Below are positions 14,588 to 22,616 of a stretch of DNA of 36,038 nucleotides, piece after piece. Location: NCBI GenBank assembly GCA_045650705.1, contig JAZRRK010000041.1:1-36038 (forward strand), read 5' to 3'. Position 1 is the first letter of the stretch; each line of letters begins with the position of its first letter. Position numbers and translations under genes: made by a program. The DNA comes from UMGS1781 sp045650705 (lineage in GTDB: Bacteria > Bacillota > Clostridia > TANB77 > CAG-508). The notes under the pieces were generated by a model, which was given only the letters and a program-made list of their open reading frames with translations, did not search any database and was not told where the DNA came from.

Positions 14588-15457
14588 TTATGAGATAAAT
14601 CTAATTATTTGCTCTGCCAATAACTTTTCTTTTCCTGTGTACCCATGGTCTGCTCCATCTATGTAACCTATATCTAATTTTTTGTTATTTATCTTGGTTT
14701 TCAAAAATTCTACTAGCTCGTCTAGATTTTGTATTACTAATTCATATACATTACCCCATCTTAAGAATAGCGGTATCTCAATATTATTTAATTCTTTAAA
14801 ATCATAATCTTTATCGCTAAATCTTGCAAAGTCTATATCTTTATTGTATTTGAAGTATCTTAAATATGATTTTACACTTATTGGATGGTCAAAACTTTCT
14901 TCTGGCATTAACTCTCTTTCTTTTCCTTCTCTTTCTTTTGCTTCAGCATAAGTCATCATTCTATTATATTTGTCGCCCAAATCGTATTTTTGGCAATCTG
15001 GTATATCTACTAATGATAATAAGATTATTCCTTTTATATTATCTATGTTACTTTCTTGTTTTAATTTGTTATATGCATATACTATTTTTGTACATCCTAA
15101 GCTATGCCCTTGCAAATATATGTCTGTAAATCCTAATTCAATCATTTTGCTTACTGCAGCTTTTATATCATAATATCCATCTAGTACATCTTCATATACA
15201 ACTCCGCCGTTTAGCTCCTTTTCACCTGTTACTTTTTTTGTATATGTAATTACTTCTGCGCCTCTATTATTAAATGCAAAATATGCTGTTCCTGATTTAG
15301 ATATATTTTCACTTAATATTGTTTCTCTTTGTTTTAAGCAATTGCTTTGCATTCCATGGATTGATATTATAACTTTATTTGTAGGATTTTCTGGTGTCTC
15401 TAATAGGCCTACTAATTCTATTTGGTCTTCTGTACTAAAATATATTCTTTTTAACAT
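14588..15457 (-). CDS. Alpha/beta hydrolase of unknown substrate
   Basis: A cytoplasmic serine hydrolase of the alpha/beta fold, 289 aa, without signal peptide. The nucleophile elbow is GHSLG at 117-121 with Ser119. An HG oxyanion-hole motif is in ISIHGMQSN (32-39), and the likely catalytic His is H271 in GADHGYTG near the C-terminus. The loop after FNNRGAEVITY and the region around YNRMMTYAEAKEREGKE look like the variable lid. The start ATG at 15457 follows AAAGGA. It stands alone between two intergenic repeat elements (copy B downstream, the 15482-15653 element upstream). Its substrate cannot be read from the sequence; an esterase or a small-molecule hydrolase are both possible. Confidence 0.8.
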   Translation of the reverse strand: MLKRIYFSTEDQIELVGLLETPENPTNKVIISIHGMQSNCLKQRETILSENISKSGTAYFAFNNRGAEVITYTKKVTGEKELNGGVVYEDVLDGYYDIKAAVSKMIELGFTDIYLQGHSLGCTKIVYAYNKLKQESNIDNIKGIILLSLVDIPDCQKYDLGDKYNRMMTYAEAKEREGKERELMPEESFDHPISVKSYLRYFKYNKDIDFARFSDKDYDFKELNNIEIPLFLRWGNVYELVIQNLDELVEFLKTKINNKKLDIGYIDGADHGYTGKEKLLAEQIIRFIS

Positions 15458-15481
15458 AATTTTTTCCTTTCGTTTTCTTGC

Positions 15482-15653
15482 TTGTTTTACATTAATAATT
15501 CTTGCAGTTCAGTTGTCTCGCTCCATTCGTAGAATTTCTATGAAATTTTTACGGCACCCTTTCAGGATGAACTATTTCCATAAAAATTTCTTAGAACTTC
15601 TAACTTCAATACGCTTCGAACCCTTCACTTTCAGAATTTTTAATGTAAAACAA
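15482..15653. repeat. 172-nt element with 21-bp inverted-repeat ends
   Basis: The ends 15482-15502 (starting TTGTTTTACATTAA) and 15633-15653 (ending TTAATGTAAAACAA) are complementary over 21 bp with one mismatch. Inside, 15530-15554 pairs with 15578-15602 over 25 positions with a few mismatches and wobbles (core GAAATTTTTA / TAAAAATTTC). The innermost part has CCT-ttc-AGG. There is no ORF. The element fills the gap between the U32 gene and the hydrolase. It is unrelated in sequence to the 132-nt family, but similar in size and design. Confidence 0.75.
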
Positions 15654-15681
15654 TTCATAAATTAAACTTAATTTTTCAAAT

Positions 15682-16911
15682 TTATTTCTGTCGTCTTAAA
15701 ATCCAATTAGTTTTTGCTTCAACCGGTATATGAAGTTTAACCTTTTGTCCTTCTTTTCCTGGATTAACATGGTCTATTTCTTCGTCTGTTTCTGAGTCCC
15801 ATAGCTTGTCTATTGTAAATTTATGTGGTTCTATTTCATTTGGTATTATTAATTCTAAAATATCTCCTACCTGTAATCTGTTCTTTATTTCTATTATACT
15901 CTTTTCTTTATTATATTCCTGCACTTTTCCTCCAAATTCATAATTTGGATTGTATTGTTTTCCTTCATATTCTTGAAAATCTTTATTATTTTTATCGTTA
16001 AAATAGAATGTTGTTAATCCTCTTGTTTTTGTTTTTTCTAATTCTTTTAGATATTTTGTATAATCATATTCTTCTGGATTTGTAAAGTAATCGTCTATTG
16101 CAGTTCTATATGTATTTATTATTGTTGCTAAATAATACTCTGTTTTTAATCTTCCTTCTATTTTTAAACTGTCTATTCCCATTTCAATTACTTCTGGTAA
16201 TTCTTTTATTAAACACATGTCTTTTGATGATAATATATATGTCCCATGTTCATCTTGTTCAACTGGCATCATAAGCCCAGGATTGTTCTTTTCTTCTAAA
16301 TATAAATTATATGCCCATCTACAACTTTGTGCACAATCTCCTAAATTTGCTCCCCTTCCTGCTAAGAAGTCACTTAAATGGCATCTTCCTGAATATCCAT
16401 AACAAATAGCTCCATGTATGAACATTTCTACTTCTAAATCCTCTGGCTTTTTTTCCATTAATTCTTTTATTTCTTCTTTATTTAATTCTCGAGCTAGAAT
16501 TACTCTCTTTGCCCCATTATTATACCAGAATTTACTTGTATGGTAACTTACTGTATTTGCTTGTGTACTAATATGTATTGGTAAATTTGGTGCTATTTCT
16601 TTTATAGTTTCTACTACTCCACCATCTGATACAATTACTCCATCTACTTTAATTTTATCTAACATTTCAACTTGTTTTTTTATATCTTCATACATATAGT
16701 CTCTAGCATATATGTTTAGTGGTACATATACTTTTTTGTTTATGCTGTGTGCATATTCTATTATTCTGGCTAACTCATTATCATCTATTTCTACTCTTGA
16801 TCTTAATGATAGTTTTGACGTTCCACAATATATGGCATCCGCTCCATATTCAAATGCTACTTTCGCTTTTTCAAATGACCCTGCAGGGGCCAATAGTTCT
16901 GGTTTCTTCAT
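15682..16911 (-). CDS. trhP: U32-family tRNA hydroxylation protein (TrhP-type)
   Basis: Annotated historically as peptidase U32. Characterised TrhP proteins instead use prephenate and an iron-sulphur cluster to hydroxylate tRNA wobble uridine to 5-hydroxyuridine. This 409-residue protein begins MKKPELLAPAGSFEKAKVAF and carries the family core EMFIHGAICYGYSGRCHLS (162-180) and GRGANLGDCAQSCRW (185-199). Cysteines C170, C177, C193 (or C197) and C233 (SSKDMC) match the spacing of the Fe-S ligands known in U32 proteins such as UbiU. The start ATG at 16911 has AAGGAG upstream. It lies 16 nt after the RelA/SpoT-like gene and is probably in one operon with trmR, like the yrrM-yrrN-yrrO group of Bacillus. 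Confidence 0.88.
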   Translation of the reverse strand: MKKPELLAPAGSFEKAKVAFEYGADAIYCGTSKLSLRSRVEIDDNELARIIEYAHSINKKVYVPLNIYARDYMYEDIKKQVEMLDKIKVDGVIVSDGGVVETIKEIAPNLPIHISTQANTVSYHTSKFWYNNGAKRVILARELNKEEIKELMEKKPEDLEVEMFIHGAICYGYSGRCHLSDFLAGRGANLGDCAQSCRWAYNLYLEEKNNPGLMMPVEQDEHGTYILSSKDMCLIKELPEVIEMGIDSLKIEGRLKTEYYLATIINTYRTAIDDYFTNPEEYDYTKYLKELEKTKTRGLTTFYFNDKNNKDFQEYEGKQYNPNYEFGGKVQEYNKEKSIIEIKNRLQVGDILELIIPNEIEPHKFTIDKLWDSETDEEIDHVNPGKEGQKVKLHIPVEAKTNWILRRQK

Positions 16912-16927
16912 AAATTTCTCCTTATAT

Positions 16928-17824
16928 TTATCTCATTTTATCTGAACGTATTACAATACTTGGATAAACTCTTTTTAATATTTGTTGTTCTGTTAATCTT
17001 ATCATTTTCATTTCTTCTTCATCTTCATTAAATGTAGCTTCCCACATTCTTGGTATATTTGAAATTATACTAAATTTACCTTTATCATAATATTCTTGTA
17101 TAATTCCTTCTACTTTTCTTACTCCATCTTGATTTAATTTTACTCTTTGATTTTTTTGAATTTTGTCCTCTTGTTCTAATTTTCTTTCTATATTAGATTC
17201 TACCTTATAAAGTGTATGATCATATGAATCTATATAATCCTGTCTTGTTTTTAATTGACATTCTACAAGAGGAGATTGTTCATTATTTGGATCTTTCCAC
17301 ATCGTCAAATGTGTAGCATGGTAATTTGGTTTGTTCATTTTTTTATATTTTTCTATTTTGAATTTTTCTTGTATTTCTTTATATAGTATATCTACTTCCT
17401 CTTGTGTGTCTGTAATTATTGTAATTCCAAAAACATCATCTAACATTTTAAGTGTTGGTGTCTTACACCTTCCTTTATCTGTTTCCAATAAATCATAATC
17501 TTTCTCTTCTATTCTTTTTAATATTTCTCCCATTAGTGTATTAGCACCACTTTGTATTATATCATCATTATATATTGCACTTTCCGAATCTTTAATTCTT
17601 GCTACTAATTTTGTATGTATATATAACTTACCTTCAATTATTAATTTATTCAATATTTCTAAAATTATCTTTATATCCTCTTGAAAAAATTCTTTTTGAC
17701 TTTCTACAAATCCCAAATATGCATCATACTCTTCTGCTCTAGATTTACTTTTTCTAGCTATTTCTGCTGATTCTTTTCTTATTTTTTCTGCTAAATCATC
17801 TGGTATTTTATATGAATTTTGCAT
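16928..17824 (-). CDS. RelA/SpoT-like nucleotidyltransferase-fold protein
   Basis: A 298-residue protein that resembles the synthetase domain of (p)ppGpp synthetases, without the HD hydrolase or TGS/ACT domains. Motifs seen: LVARIKDSESAI (73-84), like the R.K..eS substrate-binding stretch; LDDVFGITIITDTQEEVD (128-145), like D(I)aGiRvi with a candidate catalytic Asp at 129 or 130; KPNYHATH (165-172), like NGY.slH; and VECQLKTRQDYID (187-199), like vEiQiRT. The rest is charged alpha-helix. It is sandwiched between trmR (one base between the stop and this ATG, TAATATG) and the TrhP-type gene. SD AAGGAGAGG. It might make an alarmone, pyrophosphorylate tRNA like toxSAS enzymes, or have lost catalysis. 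The assignment rests on motifs only. Confidence 0.65.
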   Translation of the reverse strand: MQNSYKIPDDLAEKIRKESAEIARKSKSRAEEYDAYLGFVESQKEFFQEDIKIILEILNKLIIEGKLYIHTKLVARIKDSESAIYNDDIIQSGANTLMGEILKRIEEKDYDLLETDKGRCKTPTLKMLDDVFGITIITDTQEEVDILYKEIQEKFKIEKYKKMNKPNYHATHLTMWKDPNNEQSPLVECQLKTRQDYIDSYDHTLYKVESNIERKLEQEDKIQKNQRVKLNQDGVRKVEGIIQEYYDKGKFSIISNIPRMWEATFNEDEEEMKMIRLTEQQILKRVYPSIVIRSDKMR

Positions 17825-17825
17825 A

Positions 17826-18410
17826 TTATCCTCTCCTTTTGCTTATTGCAAGTCCGTCTCCTACTTCTAAAATTTCTGTAGTCAAATTTTCATTTTCTTC
17901 TAAGTCTTTTAAAAATTCTCTAAGTCCTCTTACTGCTGTTCTTTGTTTATGTTTGTTATAATCACTCATAACATAACCTTTATATAAAACATTATCTGCT
18001 ACTATTATACCATTATTTGATAGCATTCGCAAAGCCTCTGCTAAAAAGATAGGGTATTTTCCTTTTGCAGCATCTATAAAAACTACATCATATGGACCAG
18101 TTAGTGTTGGTAATATTTCTAAAGCATCTCCTTCAAATATATGTATTTTATCTTCTAACATAAGGTCTGCTATATTTTGCTTTGCTTCTTTCGCTCTTTC
18201 TGTATCTCTTTCTATCGTATCAATATAACCATTTTCTGATAAATATTTTGAAAATCTTATTGCTGAGTATCCTACTGCTGTGCCTATTTCTAATATTTTT
18301 TTAGGTTTTGATTCTTCTAATATTTTTTTAACGGCATCTAGTGTATCATCCATTATTATTGGTATGTGGTCTTCTAGTGCTTTTTCTTTTATTTGTTCTA
18401 TTGTTCTCAT
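17826..18410 (-). CDS. trmR: tRNA 5-hydroxyuridine methyltransferase (TrmR, O-methyltransferase fold)
   Basis: A class I SAM-dependent O-methyltransferase, 194 aa. In Bacillus the homologue TrmR (YrrM) methylates 5-hydroxyuridine at the tRNA wobble position to 5-methoxyuridine. SAM motif I is KILEIGTAVGYSAIRFS (38-54), and the acidic metal-binding loop VFIDAAKGKYP (110-120) has D113. The product ends in VGDGLAISKRRG, the final strand of this family. The substrate assignment comes from the family and the operon: the TrhP-type gene that makes 5-hydroxyuridine lies two genes downstream. On sequence alone it could be a catechol-type O-methyltransferase. The gene starts 218 nt after typA ends; repeat copy C is in that gap. 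Confidence 0.87.
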   Translation of the reverse strand: MRTIEQIKEKALEDHIPIIMDDTLDAVKKILEESKPKKILEIGTAVGYSAIRFSKYLSENGYIDTIERDTERAKEAKQNIADLMLEDKIHIFEGDALEILPTLTGPYDVVFIDAAKGKYPIFLAEALRMLSNNGIIVADNVLYKGYVMSDYNKHKQRTAVRGLREFLKDLEENENLTTEILEVGDGLAISKRRG

Positions 18411-18436
18411 TTTATCATTCCTATCTTTTAAAATCC

Positions 18437-18568
18437 GCCCAATCTCGTCGGTGTTATATATGTTTTATTCTCATAAAAAACAGTCAACATAGCTACGAGG
18501 GTAATCCGTAAGCCGTTGGCTTGTTGCCCGTTTTTATTCGAAAAAAATATATAACACCTGCGTTGGGC
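18437..18568 (+). repeat. 132-nt structured dispersed repeat, copy C
   Basis: Third copy of the element, between the typA stop (18629) and the trmR start (18410). Here it is oriented against the transcription of both flanking genes. The inner stem reads GTGTTATATAT and ATATATAACAC instead of GAG.../...CTC. The base at 18452 and its partner at 18556 have both changed, so the pair is kept. Another change is CATAGCTACGAG in the centre. Flanking A/T bases (AAAAT and ATTTT) can extend the outer stem. Confidence 0.92.
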
Positions 18569-18596
18569 TATTTTATAATATTTACTACATATTAAT

Positions 18597-18621
18597 AAAT
18601 GCAGAAAATATTTCTGCATTT
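18597..18621 (-). terminator. Weak terminator-like hairpin after typA
   Basis: AAATGCAGAA (18597-18606) and TTCTGCATTT (18612-18621) form a 10-bp stem 8 nt downstream of the typA stop. On the minus strand it is followed by ATTAATATG, which is not a good U-run, so termination would be weak. Confidence 0.45.
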
Positions 18622-18628
18622 ACGTAAA

Positions 18629-20452
18629 TTATTCTGATTTTTTTGCTCTTGCTGCTAGTCTTTCTCTTGTTTTTGAGTCTAATATTTTCTTTCTTAATCT
18701 TATATTCTTTGGTGTTATTTCTACTAGCTCGTCATCTTCTATAAATTCTATTGCTTTTTCTAGCGACATTTGAATTGGCGGAACTAGTCTTAATGCATCG
18801 TCTGAACCTGATGCTCTTGTATTTGTTAAATGTTTTTCTTTACATACATTTATTGATATGTCTTCGTTTCTTGAGTTTAGTCCTACTATCATTCCTTCAT
18901 ATACTTCTACTCCTGCACCTATGAATAGTTCTCCTCTTTCTTGTGCATTGTACAATCCATATGTTACTGATGTTCCGGCTTCAAATGCTACTAGAACACC
19001 TCTTGTACGTGATTGTACTTCTCCTTTATATGGTTCATATGAATCAAATATGCTGTTCATTGTTCCTGTTCCTTTTGTGTCTGTTAAGAACTCTGTTCTG
19101 TATCCAATTAATCCTCTTGCTGGTATTTTGAATTCTATTTTTGTATGTCCTAATTCAGCTGGTTCCATGTTTACCATTTCTGCTTTTCTTTTTCCTAATT
19201 TTTCTATAACTGTTCCTATTGATTCATCTGGTACATTTACAACCAATCTTTCTATTGGTTCACATTTTACACCATTTATTTCTTTTATTATAACTTTTGG
19301 TCTTGAAACTAGAAGTTCGAATTTTTCTCTTCTCATTGTTTCTATTAATACTGATAAATGTAGTTCTCCACGTCCACATACTTCAAAGCTATCTGGTGTT
19401 TCAGTTTCGCGCACTCTTAAACTTACATTTCTTTCTAATTCTTTAAATAATCTATCTCTAATGTGTCTTGATGTTACAAATTCTCCTTCTCTTCCTGCAA
19501 GAGGTCCGTTATTTACTGAGAACGTCATTGATACTGTTGGTTCATCAATATCTACAAATGGTATTTTTTCTGGATTATTAAGATCACATATTGTATCTCC
19601 TATATTGATGTCTGCAATACCTGATATTTCTACTATATCCCCAGCTTCGGCTTCTTCTACTTCATATTTTTTTAATCCTCTATATGTAAATAATTTTGCA
19701 ATTTTTCCTTGAATATTTTTATCATTTTTGCAAACAGCAACTGGCATTCCTGTTTTTATAGTTCCTCTTTCAATTCTACCTATTGCTAATCTTCCTAAGT
19801 AGTCATCATAATCAATATTTGATACTAACATTTGAGCAGTTCCTTCTATGTTGCATTTTGGTGCTTCTATTGTGTTGATTATTGTCTCATAGATACAATT
19901 TACATTATCTGTTTCTTCATTCAAGTCCATTTTAGCTATACCATTTTTAGCTGATGCATATATTACTGGAAAATCAAGTTGTTCATCGTTTGCATTTAGT
20001 TCTATAAATAGTTCTAATACTTCATCAACTACTTTTGCTGGATTTGCCCCTGGTCTATCTATTTTGTTTATAACAACTATTGGTTTTAAATTTAATGCTA
20101 ATGATTTTTTAAGTACTTCTCTTGTTTGAGGCATAGCACCTTCAAAAGCATCTACTAGAAGTAAAACACCATCTACCATTTTTAGAACTCTTTCAACTTC
20201 TCCTCCAAAATCAGCATGTCCTGGAGTATCTACTATATTTATTTTTATGTCATTATATGTTACTGCTGTATTCTTTGCTAAAATTGTTATTCCTCTTTCT
20301 TTTTCTAAATCATTTGAGTCCATTACTCTTTCAGCAACTTGCTCGTTTGTTCTGAATGTTCCACTTTGTCTTAACAAAGCATCTACCATTGTTGTTTTTC
20401 CGTGATCAACGTGTGCAATTATTGCTACATTTCTAATCTTTTCGTTATTCAT
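18629..20452 (-). CDS. typA: GTP-binding protein TypA/BipA
   Basis: A ribosome-associated translational GTPase of the EF-G/LepA group, linked to 50S assembly and stress growth. The 607-residue product has the usual family length. GTPase motifs: AHVDHGKT (13-20), RGITI in LEKERGITILAKN, DTPGHADF, and NKIDRPGA. The family-specific GRGELHLSVLIETMRREKFE and the C-terminal region with GTMNSIFDSYEPYKGE are present. The start ATG at 20452 has AAGGAAGG about 9 nt upstream. Its upstream gap (20453-20717) is filled with repeats rather than a clear promoter. Confidence 0.98.
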   Translation of the reverse strand: MNNEKIRNVAIIAHVDHGKTTMVDALLRQSGTFRTNEQVAERVMDSNDLEKERGITILAKNTAVTYNDIKINIVDTPGHADFGGEVERVLKMVDGVLLLVDAFEGAMPQTREVLKKSLALNLKPIVVINKIDRPGANPAKVVDEVLELFIELNANDEQLDFPVIYASAKNGIAKMDLNEETDNVNCIYETIINTIEAPKCNIEGTAQMLVSNIDYDDYLGRLAIGRIERGTIKTGMPVAVCKNDKNIQGKIAKLFTYRGLKKYEVEEAEAGDIVEISGIADINIGDTICDLNNPEKIPFVDIDEPTVSMTFSVNNGPLAGREGEFVTSRHIRDRLFKELERNVSLRVRETETPDSFEVCGRGELHLSVLIETMRREKFELLVSRPKVIIKEINGVKCEPIERLVVNVPDESIGTVIEKLGKRKAEMVNMEPAELGHTKIEFKIPARGLIGYRTEFLTDTKGTGTMNSIFDSYEPYKGEVQSRTRGVLVAFEAGTSVTYGLYNAQERGELFIGAGVEVYEGMIVGLNSRNEDISINVCKEKHLTNTRASGSDDALRLVPPIQMSLEKAIEFIEDDELVEITPKNIRLRKKILDSKTRERLAARAKKSE

Positions 20453-20490
20453 TTTTTTCTTCCTTCCTTTTTAGATATTTTTTCCAAGTG

Positions 20491-20652
20491 CGGACGACCA
20501 ATGGTCGCCCCTACAAATAAATCCTTTGGTGCACGGGCAAACACTATGCTAGCCCCTACACCAAAATTTGCTCTGCAAATTTTGTACTATTCATTATTCA
20601 CTCTTCACTGTTTCATTGTAGTACGGGTCGCCCAAGAGTGCGACCCCTACAT
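20491..20652. repeat. Cluster of short palindromic repeats between tsf and typA
   Basis: Three units that all end in CCCCTACA: CGGACGACCAATGGTCGCCCC (20491-20511, continuing to CTACA), a diverged unit from GCACGGGC to AGCCCCTACA (20531-20560), and GGGTCGC-ccaagagt-GCGACCC ending at 20651. Between the second and third lies another repeat, CAAAATTTG-ctct-GCAAATTTTG (20562-20584) with a tail TACTATTCATTATTCACTC. That repeat has a copy at 21611-21660. The units are related to the halves of the 440-500 element. No ORF. Confidence 0.85.
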
Positions 20653-20669
20653 AAAATTGTCTTTACTTA

Positions 20670-20699
20670 AAATTGGGCAAGACTCATAAAGCCCTGCCC
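20670..20699 (-). terminator. Terminator of the rpsB-tsf operon
   Basis: On the minus strand GGGCAGGGCT-ttatg-AGTCTTGCCC forms a 10-bp stem with two G-U pairs, followed by AATTTTAAG. It begins 18 nt after the tsf stop at 20718. The U-run is modest. Confidence 0.55.
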
Positions 20700-20717
20700 T
20701 AGTATATCATCTAAATT

Positions 20718-21596
20718 CTACTTGATTTGTTTTGCAACTTCTTCTGCAAAATTTTCTTCTCTTTTTTGTAATCCTTCACCTTTTTCGAATCTTACAAATC
20801 TTTTTATTTCTGCTCCATTTTGTTCTAATAAACCATTAACTGTTATATCTGGATTTTTTACAAAAGCTTGGTCTACTAAGCAAATTTCTGAGTAGAATTT
20901 CCCTATTCTTCCTTTAACCATTTTTTCTGCTATTTCTGCTGGTTTTCCTTCATTCATAGCTTGTGCTTTTAATATTTCCATTTCATGATTTACAACATCA
21001 GCTGGAACTTCTTCTCTGTTTAGATATTCTGGTCTTGCTGCTGCAATTTGCATACATACATCTTTTGCAACTTCTGATGTTCCTTTTGCAAATTCAACCA
21101 TAACTCCTATTTTTCCATCTCCATGTGTATATGTTTCAACTAATCCATCTGTTTCAAATCTTGCAAATCTTCTTATTGACATATTTTCACCAATTGTTGC
21201 TATTTTATCTGTTAATATATCACTAATTGTTTTTGTATCATCTTTAACAGATTTTTGTTCTAATAATTCTTCAACTGTTGCTGGATTTTTAACTGCTATA
21301 TGTTCAGCTGTTTCTTTTACAAATGTTCTAAAATCTTCATTTTTTGCAACGAAGTCTGTTTCTGCATTAACTTCTAATACAACTCCTAATTTCTTATCTT
21401 CTTCTATGTGGCAATATACTAAACCTTCTGCAGCAATTCTATCTGATTTTTTAGCTGCTTTTGTTATTCCTCTTTCTCTTAATAACTCAGCTGCTTTTTC
21501 CATATCTCCATCTGTTTCTGTTAAAACTTTTTTGCAGTCCATCATTCCTGCACCTGTTTTTTCTCTTAACTCTTTAACTAAACTTGCTGTAATCAT
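20718..21596 (-). CDS. tsf: Elongation factor Ts
   Basis: EF-Ts is the nucleotide-exchange factor that recycles EF-Tu from GDP to GTP. The 292-residue product begins MITASLVKELREKTGAGMMD, the signature UBA-like domain, followed by CKKVLTETDGDMEKAAELLRERG. The EF-Tu contact motif TDFVAKNEDF is present, and dimerization-domain sequence follows to the C-terminus. The start ATG at 21596 has GAAGGAGG upstream. It follows rpsB as in most bacteria, but the gap of 179 nt is filled with three different repeat types (21611-21771) and is longer than usual. It is probably still in one transcript with rpsB. Confidence 0.98.
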   Translation of the reverse strand: MITASLVKELREKTGAGMMDCKKVLTETDGDMEKAAELLRERGITKAAKKSDRIAAEGLVYCHIEEDKKLGVVLEVNAETDFVAKNEDFRTFVKETAEHIAVKNPATVEELLEQKSVKDDTKTISDILTDKIATIGENMSIRRFARFETDGLVETYTHGDGKIGVMVEFAKGTSEVAKDVCMQIAAARPEYLNREEVPADVVNHEMEILKAQAMNEGKPAEIAEKMVKGRIGKFYSEICLVDQAFVKNPDITVNGLLEQNGAEIKRFVRFEKGEGLQKREENFAEEVAKQIK

Positions 21597-21610
21597 ATCT
21601 CTTCCTCCTT

Positions 21611-21771
21611 CAAAATTTGTGAAGCAAATTTTGTACTATTGACTATTACCTCTTCACTATTAATTATTCACTCTTTAAGAACCCCCAGTCACCTATCGGT
21701 GACAGCCCCCTTGTTAAAGGGGCTTTTTAGTAAATTCTTTGAAGAACGGACGACCAATGGTCGCCCCTACA
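21611..21771. repeat. Compound of three repeat types between rpsB and tsf
   Basis: In order: CAAAATTTG-tgaa-GCAAATTTTG plus the tail TACTATTGACTATT (21611-21660, copy of 20562-20610); a double hairpin at about 21671-21726 (AACCCCCAGTCACC-tatc-GGTGACAG, then CCCCTT-gtt-AAAGGGG and TTTTT); and CGGACGACCAATGGTCGCCCC to 21771, the same unit as 20491-20515. The middle unit has a U-run on the plus strand and would act as a terminator only there. Confidence 0.85.
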
Positions 21772-21775
21772 ATTT

Positions 21776-22552
21776 CTATTCTTCGCTTTCAGCAACTACT
21801 TCTTCCATATCTGTTGGTTCTGTAGCAACTTCTTCTACTACTTCAACTTCTGAACTTGTTTCTAATATTTCTCCTTGTCTTCCTTCTATAACTGCATTTG
21901 CCATTACGTCTGTAATTAATTTTACAGCACGAATTGCATCGTCATTTCCTGGAATTGGGTAATCAACATCAACTGGACTACAGTTTGTATCTACTAAACC
22001 AATTACTGGTATTCCTAATTTTTTAGCTTCTAAAACAGCTATTCTTTCATTTTTTGGATCTACTACAAATATTGCTCCTGGTAGTTTTGTCATTTCTTTA
22101 ATTCCACCTAGATTTTTTTCTAGTTTTTCCATTTCATTTTTTAATTTAGCAACTTCTTTTTTAGGTAAAACATCAAATGTTCCATCTTCTTGCATTGCTT
22201 CTAATTTTTTTAGTCTTTCTACTCTTGTTTTAATAGTTTTAAAGTTTGTAAGCATTCCACCTAACCATCTTTGGTCAATATAGAACATACCGCTTTTTTC
22301 TGCAGCTTCTTTAACACATTCTTGTGCTTGTTTCTTTGTTCCTATAAATAGAATGTCTTGTCCTTCCTCTGCGATTTCCTTAACGAATGCATATGCCTCG
22401 TCAATTTTTTTAGATGTTTTTTGTAAATCGATAATGTGGATACCATTTCTAGCTTGATAAATATATTCAGCCATTTTTGGGTCCCATCTTTTTGTTTGGT
22501 GTCCGAAATGTACACCTGCTTCAAGTAATTGTTTCATTGCAACTACTGCCAT
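21776..22552 (-). CDS. rpsB: 30S ribosomal protein S2
   Basis: S2 joins the 30S subunit late and helps recruit S1 and mRNA. The 258-residue product begins MAVVAMKQLLEAGVHFGHQT, the S2 signature, followed by WDPKMAEYIYQARNGIHIIDLQKT; the second signature PGAIFVVDPKNERIAVLEAKKLGIP is present. The C-terminus is a Glu-rich tail (SSEVEVVEEVATEPTDMEEV), which is variable in this family. The start ATG at 22552 has AAGGAGGAATGAAAA upstream. A strong promoter and an 11-bp leader hairpin lie within 150 nt upstream. It is followed by tsf. Confidence 0.99.
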   Translation of the reverse strand: MAVVAMKQLLEAGVHFGHQTKRWDPKMAEYIYQARNGIHIIDLQKTSKKIDEAYAFVKEIAEEGQDILFIGTKKQAQECVKEAAEKSGMFYIDQRWLGGMLTNFKTIKTRVERLKKLEAMQEDGTFDVLPKKEVAKLKNEMEKLEKNLGGIKEMTKLPGAIFVVDPKNERIAVLEAKKLGIPVIGLVDTNCSPVDVDYPIPGNDDAIRAVKLITDVMANAVIEGRQGEILETSSEVEVVEEVATEPTDMEEVVAESEE

Positions 22553-22616
22553 TTTTCATTCCTCCTTGTTATTTTCCTCCGCAAAATCTTTATTCATTTA
22601 AGAACACTTAAACATT

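Noticed and set aside
15595..15635. A tRNA T-loop-like GGGTTCGAAG on the minus strand
   Set aside because: No matching T-stem, anticodon arm or acceptor stem around it; it falls inside the 172-nt inverted-repeat element.
18858..19712. A 284-aa plus-strand ORF antisense to typA
   Set aside because: It lies fully inside the well-supported typA gene, is Ser/Thr-rich without any motif, and has no ribosome binding site.
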